64,000 nucleotides of DNA from Methylophilus sp. DW102. Its GTDB lineage: Bacteria; Pseudomonadota; Gammaproteobacteria; Burkholderiales; Methylophilaceae. Both the position numbers and the translations under genes were made by a program. Within the stretch, counting starts at the first letter, position 1. The number at the start of each line of letters is the position of its first letter. A model generated the notes under the pieces. The model saw nothing but the letters and a program-made list of their open reading frames with translations. It had not been told where the DNA came from and made no database searches. Positions 25,862 to 35,006 of this stretch are shown in pieces. The stretch is taken from contig NZ_AP029023.1 of assembly GCF_037076555.1 (NCBI RefSeq), positions 1,984,001 through 2,048,000 of the forward strand, in the 5' to 3' direction.

Positions 25862-26397
25862 CAGGGTAATCCTATCGGTAAGTTACTGAGTTCCATATGC
25901 GATTGCTCCTTGCTACCGGCTTGCATGCCACGAGCCATGACCGAATGCAGCAGCGACAAGTTGAATTTTGCCGTCTGGTCATCCGGTTGCAAACGCAAGG
26001 CCTGCTCATAAGCAATTTTGGCCTGGCTAAACGCATAGCGGGCTTCATCCTGAAACGAGCCATCTTCGTTGACCGTGCGTACAAGGCCGGACAAAAACAG
26101 GTTGTTGCCGATATTAAAGTGGATATGCGGCAGTGCATTGGCAGGTGGCGATGCCTCAAGGGCCTGGCCGTAGGTTTGCACCGCATGTTTATAGTCGCCA
26201 TGCTGGCCCTGGTCATATGCCGCAGTAAATTTCTGCAGATAAGCATGGCCGCCCGTTTTAATCACCTCGCCAGCGGCGATCTGGGCGTTGAGTACGCGTG
26301 TAGCGTGTAATTGCCAGCCAAAATACAGTGTTCCTGCCAGGCCTGCCAGCGTCAGGCCCAGCCAGAGTGTATTGGCATGTTTGCGATAGATGCTCAT
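25861..26397 (-). CDS. mxaK: MxaK, methanol dehydrogenase maturation protein
   Basis: A 178-residue protein with one N-terminal membrane segment (LWLGLTLAGLAGTLYFGW) and a periplasmic tetratricopeptide-like region (YKHAVQTYGQALEASPP, AKIAYEQALRLQPDDQTAKFNLSLL). The length, position between mxaC and mxaL, and the 4-bp ATGA-type overlap with mxaC fit MxaK. It is expected to help assemble the calcium-containing methanol dehydrogenase. Confidence 0.87.
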   Translation of the reverse strand: MSIYRKHANTLWLGLTLAGLAGTLYFGWQLHATRVLNAQIAAGEVIKTGGHAYLQKFTAAYDQGQHGDYKHAVQTYGQALEASPPANALPHIHFNIGNNLFLSGLVRTVNEDGSFQDEARYAFSQAKIAYEQALRLQPDDQTAKFNLSLLHSVMARGMQAGSKEQSHMELSNLPIGLP

Positions 26398-27362
26398 TCG
26401 TATACCTTTATCTGTTTAATCAACAACAGGGCCAGCCCCAGCAATAACGCTACGATGATCAAATCCCTGGCGTAATCATGGCCCGGAATCATGATGTCGT
26501 ACTGAATCAGGTTCTTTTCCTTGGCGTCAATCTCACGCAAGGCGGATTCAAGTGCGGTGGCGTTATCCGCTTCAAATGCCTTGTATTTGATATTGAGCGA
26601 CTGAAAAAAACGGTCCAGCGCAATCGCCTCGGGCAGATGGTCATCGTCATAGCTGTTTTGCGTAAAAATGCTGATGTCATCCGGCTCACGCAACACAATC
26701 CAGTACAAATTGAGCTTTTTACCCACCAGCTGTTTGCGGATCTGATATTTGACGCGCGGGCTTAACTTACCGGCGCCGTCGGACAGCAGCACAATCGCGC
26801 GTGAGCCGGTACTTGGAATCTGCTCGAACAGGGTCACGGCATGCGTAATACCTGCCCCGATATTGGTCTGGTTGATGGCGGGCCCCGTCGCTGCCTGGAT
26901 CGCAGCATGAATACCGTCGCGGTTGGTGGTGATTTTCATGCCATACAACGCTGAATTGGTAAACCCCACCACCCCCATCATGTCATCAGGCCGTGAGTCA
27001 ATAAAGGCGGTAATCAGCCGTCTGGCCGCCGCAGACTTGATTTCAGCGGCGCGCCCGCCCACGCTTTGCCCGGCAAACGGATGGTCCATACTGACGCTGC
27101 GGTCAATCACAAACACGCTTTGTGCGCCCTTGCCAATTTTCTTTTCCTGATGACTATCGCCCTGCAATCCGGCCAGGGCCAGCACCAGACACAATAACAT
27201 CAGACTCGTTGCGGCCTTGACCAGCAGATGAATGCGCTCGGAGAACGGATCGTCCGGCACCATCTCCAGCCACGAGTAAGTTTGCGCATGGCGGCTAGTC
27301 AGCAAAAACGGGACGGCAATCACCGGCAACAGGAGTAAAAACCAGGGACTCAGGCTGTGCAT
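26394..27362 (-). CDS. mxaC: MxaC, VWA-domain membrane protein
   Basis: A 322-residue protein with two N-terminal membrane helices, a VWA domain with MIDAS DRSVS (Asp87, Ser89, Ser91), and a C-terminal helix (DLIIVALLLGLALLLI). The organisation is that of BatA/BatB-like VWA proteins paired with MoxR ATPases. It is the fourth gene in mxaRSACKL and overlaps mxaA by one base. The role is calcium insertion into methanol dehydrogenase together with MxaL and MxaK. Confidence 0.89.
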   Translation of the reverse strand: MHSLSPWFLLLLPVIAVPFLLTSRHAQTYSWLEMVPDDPFSERIHLLVKAATSLMLLCLVLALAGLQGDSHQEKKIGKGAQSVFVIDRSVSMDHPFAGQSVGGRAAEIKSAAARRLITAFIDSRPDDMMGVVGFTNSALYGMKITTNRDGIHAAIQAATGPAINQTNIGAGITHAVTLFEQIPSTGSRAIVLLSDGAGKLSPRVKYQIRKQLVGKKLNLYWIVLREPDDISIFTQNSYDDDHLPEAIALDRFFQSLNIKYKAFEADNATALESALREIDAKEKNLIQYDIMIPGHDYARDLIIVALLLGLALLLIKQIKVYE

Positions 27363-28309
27363 CAGACGCCCCGCTCACAACTGCGCAACTGACGTGTCAA
27401 CATCTTGCATTGCTGCAGATAATCGTCTGCCGCAGGCAGCTGGTCATCATAAAGCAGCGTATTGGATTGCGCATAAAACTGCTGAATCTGGTCGGTATAC
27501 GCCGCAAATGCAGGCTGTTTGGCGACAAACATAGGGACCTGACTGGCCAGCATCTGCTGGCCAAAATGCTGGTTAAAGGCTTGCTGCATCGACAGTGCCG
27601 CCCGGGTTGCCCCTTCCTGGGTGGCGGGCAAGCGTTGCAGGCGCCGATAGGCCTGAGCGAACGGGCCATTCAGCATGGGCAACCAGGCCCAGCTGGCATT
27701 GCGGTATAGCAAAATGAAACTGCCCAGCAAAGCCAGCCCCCCACTGACCAGCAAGCCTAGGCTTAAGGAGTGTGTGTCCAGTAAGGCTGCGCGGTGCTGG
27801 CCCAGCAAGGTAGGTTTGGCCGGTTGCATGCGGTCAGGCAGTTGCGCCATCAGCCAAAAGCGCCAGGCGGGTAGCGTCACGCTAGCGCCACTCGCAAAAA
27901 CAATCGGTTCGGGCGGTAAGGCTAATTGCACAGGCTGGCCGCTGCTGGCAAACACCTGATACTCAAACGTCAGCGTATACACCGTTTTGCCCGCTTGTCT
28001 GGCATGCGTCTCTTGCACCTGCCTTAACTCGATACCGTTACGCTGCACGCCCTTGATTGGCAGCTTGTCTGGCTGCAGTTGCAGCGACTCAGGGACAGAC
28101 AGCGTGATGCGCCGTTGCAGGACATCGCCAATCTGAATGCCTGCATAGTGCGCAGGATTTTGCAGATGCAACACCTGGATGGCCTGGGCTGCAGAGGAGG
28201 CGACCGCTTGAGGGGCAGCCGCATCCTCTTTGGCTAGGGATTCGGCCTTGACTGGTGCCATCCAGATCAAGCCGGTTAAGCAAACTATCAAAAATGGATT
28301 CATCGCCAC
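27362..28309 (-). CDS. mxaA: MxaA, methanol dehydrogenase maturation protein
   Basis: A 315-residue protein with signal peptide (about residues 1-22), a periplasmic beta-rich domain (LNP..-type segment VLQRRITLSVPESLQLQ) and a membrane helix near residue 190-210 (LSLGLLVSGGLALLGSFILLY), then a cytoplasmic tail. This arrangement and its place after mxaS match MxaA, required for calcium incorporation into methanol dehydrogenase. Start ATG is 3 bp after the mxaS stop. Confidence 0.87.
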   Translation of the reverse strand: MAMNPFLIVCLTGLIWMAPVKAESLAKEDAAAPQAVASSAAQAIQVLHLQNPAHYAGIQIGDVLQRRITLSVPESLQLQPDKLPIKGVQRNGIELRQVQETHARQAGKTVYTLTFEYQVFASSGQPVQLALPPEPIVFASGASVTLPAWRFWLMAQLPDRMQPAKPTLLGQHRAALLDTHSLSLGLLVSGGLALLGSFILLYRNASWAWLPMLNGPFAQAYRRLQRLPATQEGATRAALSMQQAFNQHFGQQMLASQVPMFVAKQPAFAAYTDQIQQFYAQSNTLLYDDQLPAADDYLQQCKMLTRQLRSCERGV

Positions 28310-28312
28310 ACG

Positions 28313-29173
28313 CTATTGAATAAGTTGTTCAAAATAATCGGAAAGCATCGCCGCTTCAAACGCGCCTGTGACATACAACGGGCGAATCTCAAACCTGGCG
28401 AATAATTGATCCAGCGCTTGCTTGCGCTGCTCAAACTGCGCCACAAAGCGGGCACGCAAAGCGGGCCGGAAAAAAATAGTTTTTTGCTGCCCGGTCTCGG
28501 GATCTTGCAAATTGCCAAAGCCCAACCGTGGCAAGCGCTCATATTCCTGTGGATCCCATAACACCAGCGGAATCACCTGATGGTTAGACAGACTGTTCAG
28601 ACTTTGCTCAATCAGCGACAAGGGCAGATGAAAATCCGAGATCCAGAACACCAGTCCTTTTTGCTGCCCCAGCCAGGCCGTCGCCTCTACAATCCCTTGT
28701 CCATCCTGAGGCCCCGCCTCAACTTCTGTCAGTTGCGCAATGGTGTCAAAGGATTGCTGGGCGTGGTGCCCGGGCGCCAGGCTGAGCTCTGGCAGCACAC
28801 GATGCTGGTAGCAGACCATGCCGAACAAGTCGCTGTTTTCATGGGCAGAGCAGGCAATGGCGGCCGCTATCGCCTGCAAGGTTTCATATTTGCTGACGTG
28901 CCCCTTGAACTGCATGGAACTGGACAAATCACACAAGGCATACAGCGGCGTGGAAGCCTCTTGCTTGAAGACCCGGATCTGGATCTGTTCATAAGGGTCA
29001 CGCAAGGTTTGCCGCAAATCCAGCCGTCTGGCATCTGGATAATCGACCAGCGAGACATGCTTGCTGAACTCATCGCCAATGCCGCGCTGAACCCCCTGAT
29101 GCGCTCCGCTATGCACACTGGCTGAACGCCACGGCACCTGGTAAAAAAAGGACTGTACTTTATCGGGCATCAT
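28313..29173 (-). CDS. mxaS: MxaS, DUF58 domain protein
   Basis: A 286-residue DUF58 protein; the motif DARRLDLRQTLRDPYEQ followed by VWA-like YALCDLSSSMQF is characteristic. DUF58 proteins are regularly encoded after MoxR ATPases, and the second position in the mxaR-S-A-C-K-L order identifies it as MxaS. It is cytoplasmic, and starts 9 bp after mxaR. Confidence 0.9.
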   Translation of the reverse strand: MMPDKVQSFFYQVPWRSASVHSGAHQGVQRGIGDEFSKHVSLVDYPDARRLDLRQTLRDPYEQIQIRVFKQEASTPLYALCDLSSSMQFKGHVSKYETLQAIAAAIACSAHENSDLFGMVCYQHRVLPELSLAPGHHAQQSFDTIAQLTEVEAGPQDGQGIVEATAWLGQQKGLVFWISDFHLPLSLIEQSLNSLSNHQVIPLVLWDPQEYERLPRLGFGNLQDPETGQQKTIFFRPALRARFVAQFEQRKQALDQLFARFEIRPLYVTGAFEAAMLSDYFEQLIQ

Positions 29174-29182
29174 GGTCTGGCA

Positions 29183-30229
29183 TCATGCGGCTTTGGCCCG
29201 TTCCGGGACGCTGACCGTGGCAAGAATCTGCTGGGTCAGCTCACGGGACAGTTGCGTACGGCGGCTCTCGAACATCGGATTCAATACCAGGCGGTGCGCG
29301 ATGATTTCATGAAAGACGGCATGGATATCCTCTGGATACAAATGCTCGCGCTGCATGAGCCAGGCATGCACACGCGCGGCCTTGAGCAGCATCCCCATGC
29401 CGCGCGGGCTAGCGCCGGTATGAATCAGGCGGTTAACATCCACACTCTCCAGACGCACGCCGAACGCTGCCGGGGATTGCGTCGCCTGCCACAAATCCAG
29501 CGCATACTCCTGTAACACGTCACTGGCCTGAATATGGCTTTGCAGCACATCTGAAAACGCATTCAGCTGGTCATAGGCCAGCACGCCGGACTGGACTTGC
29601 TGCGTGAGGCGCTCTGCATGCTGGAATTTGACATCAAACATCAAGGCCTTGCGCAAATCGCGATCGTCTGGAATATCAATCGGGATTTCCATCATGAACC
29701 GGTCGCGCGCCGCGGAAGGAATCTCGAAGGTTTCATTTTTCTCGACCTGGTTACGGTCCGCAAAGACAAGCATATGCGGCAAGCGGTATTCTTTTTTAAA
29801 GGCGGTGACATGACGCTCGGCCATGACCCGCAACATCAAGGCATGAACTTGCGGGCGGGCACGGTTGATTTCGTTGAAGAAAAAGACCGACAGTTGCTCA
29901 CCGGCGCGCAGCAATGGCCCCTCTTCGACCTTGGGGCGACCATCTTCACCGAGAAAAGTATGGTAAATGAGGTCATGGGGCATCAGGTCTACCGTGCCCT
30001 CAATGCGCTCATAAGCGCCGCCTAGCCCCCGCGCAATCGATTGCAGCAAGGTGGTTTTACCCACCCCCACGCCACCTTCGAGCAAGACATGACCGCGGGC
30101 AAAAATGGCAATATTAATGGCGCGGATGGCCTGGTCCTGACCCACCACCACTTTTTTCACTTCATGCTCCAGCGTCAGCGCATGATCGCGCCAGTCCGCC
30201 AGTTGGCTTGCTACAGATGCAGATGTCAT
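29183..30229 (-). CDS. mxaR: MxaR, MoxR family AAA ATPase
   Basis: A 348-residue MoxR-type AAA+ ATPase with Walker A GGVGVGKTT (residues 52-60), Walker B VFFFNEINRARPQ and sensor residues in DRFMMEIPIDIP. MoxR ATPases act as chaperones with VWA proteins; here the partners are MxaC and MxaL. It is the first gene of the cluster. In the classical order mxaFJGIR..., the structural genes would lie immediately upstream, but instead a divergent gene of unknown function is there. Confidence 0.92.
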   Translation of the reverse strand: MTSASVASQLADWRDHALTLEHEVKKVVVGQDQAIRAINIAIFARGHVLLEGGVGVGKTTLLQSIARGLGGAYERIEGTVDLMPHDLIYHTFLGEDGRPKVEEGPLLRAGEQLSVFFFNEINRARPQVHALMLRVMAERHVTAFKKEYRLPHMLVFADRNQVEKNETFEIPSAARDRFMMEIPIDIPDDRDLRKALMFDVKFQHAERLTQQVQSGVLAYDQLNAFSDVLQSHIQASDVLQEYALDLWQATQSPAAFGVRLESVDVNRLIHTGASPRGMGMLLKAARVHAWLMQREHLYPEDIHAVFHEIIAHRLVLNPMFESRRTQLSRELTQQILATVSVPERAKAA

Positions 30230-30411
30230 TGTCTATCCCTTGTTAAGCAATGCAGCCAGGGCTATGATGCCAATCGGGCCGCTGAAAAGATGAATGAACC
30301 CCTGCTTGCATTTTAGCCAGTCACACGATAATATGCAGACAGGTCTGTTCACTTTTTTCCAGTCTACTTCAGCCAACAAAAAAAAAGCAAGCGAATTTTA
30401 GGGGTCACCGG

Positions 30412-31185
30412 GTGAATTTTTTAGCGATTGTGAATCAGACCAGGCAGTCCATGACGCGCAGGGGCATGACCTATGCCAGCCAGGCGCTGTGGCGCTTGGG
30501 GCTGCGGCAATGGGCAAAACATGCCCCGTTTTACCAGTTGCGTGATGCACTGATGGATTGGAACCAGCAACGCATTCAACGCAGCGGCAAGGCGGTTGCG
30601 TTAAATGCGCAGGATATTGCGGCATTGCGGCAATTACTGGAGCAGGCGCAACAGCAATCCAGTGCAGCCCTGCCAGCCGCCCTGCTCGACCAGTGGTTTT
30701 TCCTGGCCGTTGGCGCCATACAGGTGCATACACAAACAGGCTCAGCGCGTGCATGGCAATTGTTTGAGCAGTCTGTGCATAGCCAATTGGGCAGCACAAC
30801 ATGGCAGCGCAGCTGGTCATTTGGTGCGCTGGTCAGCCTCTGCGTGATCTGGATGAGCTTGAGTACGGCCCCACACAAGCCCGTCACAGAAGAGGCCTCC
30901 CCATTAGAGACCGCAGTCAGCCATGCTAGCGGCGGCACGGCGGACCCGGTGACATTGAGTTTACTCAACCTGGCCTACCAGAAAATGCAAAGTGGCAGTT
31001 GCCAGTTACCGCAGGCAGCGATGTTACCAGAAGCCCAGCGTCAGGCCTTTTTGATGTTTGTGACTGAAGGCAAGGTGGATGTGGACCAAGTGGAGCATTT
31101 AAGACAAGCCCTGGGCTATGTCAGCTGCTTGTATCCGCAAGAGTTGATGCGTCCGCAAGGACGGGATCGTTTACCAAGAGAATAA
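30412..31185 (+). CDS. Unrecognised single-pass membrane protein, divergent from mxaR
   Basis: A 257-residue protein that I do not recognise. The start is GTG at 30412 with AGGGG 10 bp upstream. The N-terminal 130 residues are basic and rich in Gln and Trp; one membrane helix is likely at about residues 136-152 (SFGALVSLCVIWMSLS). The rest has conserved-looking cysteines (GSCQLP, VSCLYP) typical of a periplasmic domain. The gene faces away from mxaR across 182 bp, so it may share control with methanol oxidation, but this is only positional. Confidence 0.7.
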   Translation: MNFLAIVNQTRQSMTRRGMTYASQALWRLGLRQWAKHAPFYQLRDALMDWNQQRIQRSGKAVALNAQDIAALRQLLEQAQQQSSAALPAALLDQWFFLAVGAIQVHTQTGSARAWQLFEQSVHSQLGSTTWQRSWSFGALVSLCVIWMSLSTAPHKPVTEEASPLETAVSHASGGTADPVTLSLLNLAYQKMQSGSCQLPQAAMLPEAQRQAFLMFVTEGKVDVDQVEHLRQALGYVSCLYPQELMRPQGRDRLPRE

Positions 31186-31225
31186 AAATACTAGCCCTGA
31201 ATCGGGAAAAAAAGGGATATACCAG

Positions 31226-31780
31226 ATGAACATGCGAGATAAAATTCTGAACATTGCAAGCACGCTGTTTGACAGCCGCGGCATCCAGGCTTCTGGCGTG
31301 GATACCATTATCCTCGAAGCCGGGGTTGCCAAGGCGACACTATACAAACACTTTCCGAGCAAAAATCTGCTGATTACCGCCTATTTGCGTGACAAATCGG
31401 ACAAGTTTTATGCCTGGCTTACCGCTCAACTCACCTCACGTAAGGCCGAGTCGCTGGAGTTATTGCTGCTATTGTGTGAATTGATGGAGCAATGGATCAG
31501 CCAGCCCGAGTTTCGCGGCCTGCCCTTTCACATTGCCGCCGTCGAATTTCCTGAGCAAGATCATCCTATCAATCAATACTCAGTGGTGCTGTCCAAGGAG
31601 TTGCAAGGCTTTTTATGCAAGATTGCCCGCGACGCAGGGGCCAAAGACCCAGAGGCGCTCGGCCAGCAGTTGACCATTCTGTTTGAAGGTGCCGCCCTGG
31701 TGGAGCGCCTCACGCCCAATACCGGTGCCGCCAACCGCGCCAAACTGGCAGCCATGACCTTGGTACGCAATGCCGTTTAA
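31226..31780 (+). CDS. TetR/AcrR family transcriptional regulator
   Basis: A 184-residue regulator with an N-terminal helix-turn-helix typical of TetR proteins (ILNIASTLFDSRGIQASGVD, VAKATLYKHFPSKNLLI). The C-terminal ligand domain has no recognised specificity. It starts 40 bp after the unknown gene, which may make it a partner in a two-gene unit. It is convergent with a decayed second TetR gene that overlaps its stop. Confidence 0.88.
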   Translation: MNMRDKILNIASTLFDSRGIQASGVDTIILEAGVAKATLYKHFPSKNLLITAYLRDKSDKFYAWLTAQLTSRKAESLELLLLLCELMEQWISQPEFRGLPFHIAAVEFPEQDHPINQYSVVLSKELQGFLCKIARDAGAKDPEALGQQLTILFEGAALVERLTPNTGAANRAKLAAMTLVRNAV

Positions 31781-32345
31781 CCACGCTCAGTCTTTGTTTG
31801 GGTCGGCATGAAGTCTTGCGTCAATAACCGGCTCATGGTACTGGCTATCGACGCAAGCGCCTCCTGACTCGCCCCCTGTACGGCTTGTATGGTCATGCCC
31901 TGATGGACAGTCATTACCAGTTTGGCCAGCAAGCCCACCTCTACACTAGCCGCAATTTCTCCCGCTTGTACCGCAATCGCAAAGCGCTCGCCTAATTTCT
32001 GCTCCATGGTCATGCGATAGCCATGCAATGAGGCTTTCATGGCTTTGGCCTCGATGCCGCAGCCTTTGTATAACCAGATACCCTGCAGGATGGTGGGTTT
32101 TAGCCAGCATAGTGGCGGCTTGCGTAAGGTTGTGCTTCTATCACCTGTCGCGTGGTCGGCTGGCTCAGCGCCGCTACCAGAAAGGCGGCAGGGCCCTGCA
32201 CGTATCGCTCGACGGCCTACTGGCACAACGCTTCCTTGCAAGCATAGGCCGTGCCTTGTTCATCTGCATCGCTTCCATCAGCGTACTCTTACGGCCATAT
32301 TCATAAATATATTGGCAGAGATGCCAGCAAGGGGGAGCACTCAGG
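31777..32345 (-). pseudogene. Decayed TetR family regulator
   Basis: The pieces of one TetR gene lie in different minus-strand frames. The N-terminal part reads GISANIF then, in another frame, YEYGRKSTLMEAMQMNKARP (typical of the TetR recognition helix region). The C-terminal half (from about 32050 to 31777) reads HGYRMTMEQKLGERFAIAV onwards and is intact. Stops and frameshifts interrupt the middle, so no full protein can be made. The decay is close to the IS21 end at 32.47 kb. Confidence 0.7.
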
Positions 32346-32467
32346 AGGCCACACTGAAAAAAGCGTAGACATAAAAAAATATATACATGACGATACCTAG
32401 CTGCTCGCCTTACCGCAAGCCTTGGCTACCTTTCTTTTTACAGGCAAAGTCATTTGCTCCTACCAAC

Positions 32468-32560
32468 TGACCACCAAATTGCATTACGTCTGACCAGCGT
32501 TATCATTTTGACTGACCGGTCAATTGCATTGCCACTGACCAGTGATGATATTAAAAAGCC
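32468..32560. repeat. IS21-type terminal multiple repeats, istB side
   Basis: TGACC occurs at 32468, 32491, 32513 and 32536, a 22-23 bp period, as in the multiple terminal repeats of IS21-family elements. The inverse of this pattern occurs at 38428-38478. The unit TGACCAC..AATTGCATTA is shared by both ends. Confidence 0.7.
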
Positions 32561-32586
32561 ACTACTCATTGAATAATGGCTTTGGG

Positions 32587-32740
32587 TTACAGTAACTTAT
32601 TTTTGCTTCGACGCATCGACTCTCCATTCACCTCGATCTTGTGGGCGTTATGAATAATTTTGTCAAGGATCGCATCCGCAATAATTGGTTCGCCCAGGTA
32701 TTCGTGCCAGGTTGAGACTGGTAACATGCTGGCTCCTAAG
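32587..32740 (-). pseudogene. istB 3' remnant (IS21 helper ATPase)
   Basis: The minus strand encodes SMLPVSTWHEYLGEPIIADA, then ILDKIIHNAHKIEVNGESMR and a stop at 32587-32589. This is the conserved C-terminus of IstB, about 50 residues. The rest of istB and all of istA are absent. Confidence 0.82.
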
Positions 32741-32745
32741 AGGCC

Positions 32746-33122
32746 AGGCTTAATGTCGCTGCATTTCTTTAGAAACTGAGGTTAAAAGTTGGGCGATAAT
32801 CATAAGCAAAAAATATATCGTACAATTTTTTTTAATTTCACCCTAAATATCCTAAAAGAACATCCGTTAACAAAGTTGATGGCTGGGAATTTTATCCATT
32901 CTTCCCATGAATGATCATTAATTAAAAATAATAAGGGTGTAGTATGTTTATGAAAACAGCATTTTCCTCTCTGAGCTTTATCCCCCCACACACACTTTGG
33001 CCGTCTTCTCTAATTAGCTCTGGCTTTTAATTCAAATACGACTATGCCCTGTTGGGTATGAGGCATGCGCTTGTCTGTCATGCGTAATTTGAACTTTAAC
33101 AAAATCAAAAAAGGAAATTGTC
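32746..33122. other. AT-rich non-coding stretch upstream of the island genes
   Basis: No gene is supported here. The sequence is clearly AT-richer than the flanking chromosome, with short AT-runs around 32810-32840 and 32920-32950. It ends with AAAAAAGGAAA, the ribosome site of the following gene. Confidence 0.5.
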
Positions 33123-33515
33123 ATGGAATTGAACATCAAGTTTGATGGTCGGGTTCTGATTGCCATTGCAATCAGTATTGTGTGTGTGATTGGTCTATAT
33201 CAAGGCGCGGTTAAAACAGTTTACGCGCAAGAAGAGCTTAGCCAAGCGCAGACGATTAAAGAGACGATGATTAAGATCAAAAATAAGCAGATCAAAGTGG
33301 ATGACCTACCTTTGCAAGAAGCCTTAATGATTGCGGCCTTGGGGATGCAACTTGGTTTAAATCCGCAATACCTTGAACAAGCCATTGAGTATGAGCAAAA
33401 AGAGCTATACACCGGCATTGGCATCTTAGTGGTCTCCATCATGGGATTCATGTTACTGGCGCTTGGAGTCAAGAAGTCTTGGTTAGTGACTAAGACCAGT
33501 ACGTTGACACCCTAA
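33123..33515 (+). CDS. Unrecognised small two-helix membrane protein
   Basis: A 130-residue protein not recognised. An N-terminal helix (VLIAIAISIVCVIGLYQGA) and a C-terminal helix (YTGIGILVVSIMGFMLLALG) flank about 60 mostly helical, charged residues (QAQTIKETMIKIKNKQIKVDDLPLQEALMIAALGMQLGLNP). AAAGGAAAT gives a good ribosome site. It is the first of a group of island genes on one strand. Confidence 0.7.
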   Translation: MELNIKFDGRVLIAIAISIVCVIGLYQGAVKTVYAQEELSQAQTIKETMIKIKNKQIKVDDLPLQEALMIAALGMQLGLNPQYLEQAIEYEQKELYTGIGILVVSIMGFMLLALGVKKSWLVTKTSTLTP

Positions 33516-33567
33516 CTGTCGCAGATCTCCATGAATACTTAATAGAGTTACTTTTTAAGGAGCGCTG

Positions 33568-33939
33568 GTGGGATATACATCACAAAAAATTGGTACTGTG
33601 ATTGGTGCGATTTTCATATGGATTGTTTCATCCATACTTTTATTATGTCTTGTAGGCGGTAAAGACATGATATATGTATTGCCGATCATTCTTCTAATTT
33701 CGCCTGCACTCTTAATACGTTCTGTCATTGGCTCTTGGCGTGAATTCGCTAAATATGAGCGCCAAAACTACGGCTGGTACATTCAAACCTACCCATCGTG
33801 CTTTCGACAAAATCGCGTGCACTGCTACTCATGCAAATCTGGGAAAGTGCATACCCGTAACTTGTTTAATCGAACATATACCCGTGAGCACTTTTGTGCC
33901 CAGTGCGGTACCACGCTTTATTTTTCTCGTGAGAGCTAA
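33568..33939 (+). CDS. Membrane protein with C-terminal zinc ribbon, function unknown
   Basis: A 123-residue protein with two membrane helices (about residues 10-30 and 35-50) and a four-cysteine zinc-ribbon-like tail, CYSCKSGK ... FCAQCGTTLYF. The start is GTG at 33568 with AAGGAG 6 bp upstream. No family was recognised. It follows the two-helix protein by about 50 bp. Confidence 0.65.
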   Translation: MGYTSQKIGTVIGAIFIWIVSSILLLCLVGGKDMIYVLPIILLISPALLIRSVIGSWREFAKYERQNYGWYIQTYPSCFRQNRVHCYSCKSGKVHTRNLFNRTYTREHFCAQCGTTLYFSRES

Positions 33940-33981
33940 ATGCCTCAGTGAAAAGCTTTAATAAATGATAAAGGATAATAA

Positions 33982-34944
33982 ATGTTCAACCAGATAATAA
34001 AGACTGTACTTTTTGGATTACTTTCCTATGCCCTCCCCGCAAGCGCATGGTTAGCAGGCTCATTCTCCCCATCCACCGGGTTTTACCATCTTCATTCAGC
34101 GGTGAATTCAAAGCAAGAGGCAATAGCATTAGCAAATAAAGGATGTACATCAAACTCAGGAGCTTCTGATTGTGTACTATTAACCACATGCAATGGACCC
34201 ACAGCACATGTGATTTTTAGAGGGGACAATGGAGTTGAAACTGCGTGTGACCCAGACCCGATGAAAGCCTATAAAAAAGCCGCAGCTCAATGTAAAGAGA
34301 AACGTTCTAACTGTCATCCATTAGAAAACCTCATAGTTTGGGATGAGGGGAAAACATATGCAGCGGCAGTTTACACAAAGAATGATGAGTTCATTGTTGC
34401 GTACTCGGGAGTTAAAGATACAAATGAAAATGTCAGCCATGTTTTAAAAAAATGTACTGAGGATTTTAATGGCACAGATTGTGACCATGTAACAATGCTT
34501 ACAGGCAAATGGTGGGTTGGATATATACAAAATAAAAATACGGGTGAGTATTACAGCTCATATTCTACCAACTCAAAAGAGGAGGCTATCAATTTCTTAA
34601 AACAGTATTCTGAAAAACAAGGGTTAAATCAGTCAGATTGGAAGACACAGGTTTATGAACCATCCAGTACCACTGCCCCTAAAGAATACAAAACAATGCT
34701 TAAGTTAGCCGAGAAAGAAGCTAAAGCATACAAAGTCAAAATGGCAAAACTTGAAAAAAAACCTACTAAACTTGCCAACCTTGAAGATTGCAGACCCAAA
34801 ACTAACTCTCTCACATGCAAATCAAGCTGTGTAAATGGAAATTGCCTTGTGACGTATACAAACGGTTGCACAATGAGAGTTCGCGTAAACCCAACAGTCG
34901 ATCCATTCTCGGGAATGATGCAATTTCCGACACCAAATTGTTAA
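33982..34944 (+). CDS. Secreted protein with DUF4189-like repeats
   Basis: A 320-residue exported protein. The signal peptide ends ASA (about residue 22). Three copies of a DUF4189-like unit follow, of the form WxxG-Y-S---EA---A---C----C (GFYHLHSAVNSKQEAIALANKGC; YAAAVYTKNDEFIVAYSG...VLKKCTEDF; WWVGYIQNKNTGEYYSSYS). A lysine-rich linker (about 235-265) leads to a cysteine-rich C-terminus (CKSSCVNGNCLVTYTNGC). Function is unknown. Codon and base use are AT-richer than the flanking chromosome. Confidence 0.72.
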   Translation: MFNQIIKTVLFGLLSYALPASAWLAGSFSPSTGFYHLHSAVNSKQEAIALANKGCTSNSGASDCVLLTTCNGPTAHVIFRGDNGVETACDPDPMKAYKKAAAQCKEKRSNCHPLENLIVWDEGKTYAAAVYTKNDEFIVAYSGVKDTNENVSHVLKKCTEDFNGTDCDHVTMLTGKWWVGYIQNKNTGEYYSSYSTNSKEEAINFLKQYSEKQGLNQSDWKTQVYEPSSTTAPKEYKTMLKLAEKEAKAYKVKMAKLEKKPTKLANLEDCRPKTNSLTCKSSCVNGNCLVTYTNGCTMRVRVNPTVDPFSGMMQFPTPNC

Positions 34945-35006
34945 CCAGTAAAAAAATAAAGTTTCCATAAACACCCATTGAATTTTTGTTGCACAAGAGA
35001 TCATCG

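Noticed and set aside
32513..32522. TGACCGGTCA palindrome as a TetR operator near the TetR genes
   Set aside because: It belongs to the periodic IS21-type terminal repeats and is not in a promoter of an intact TetR gene.
32800..32991. 63-residue minus-strand reading frame
   Set aside because: Low complexity, no ribosome site and no family features; it lies in an AT-rich stretch where open frames occur by chance.
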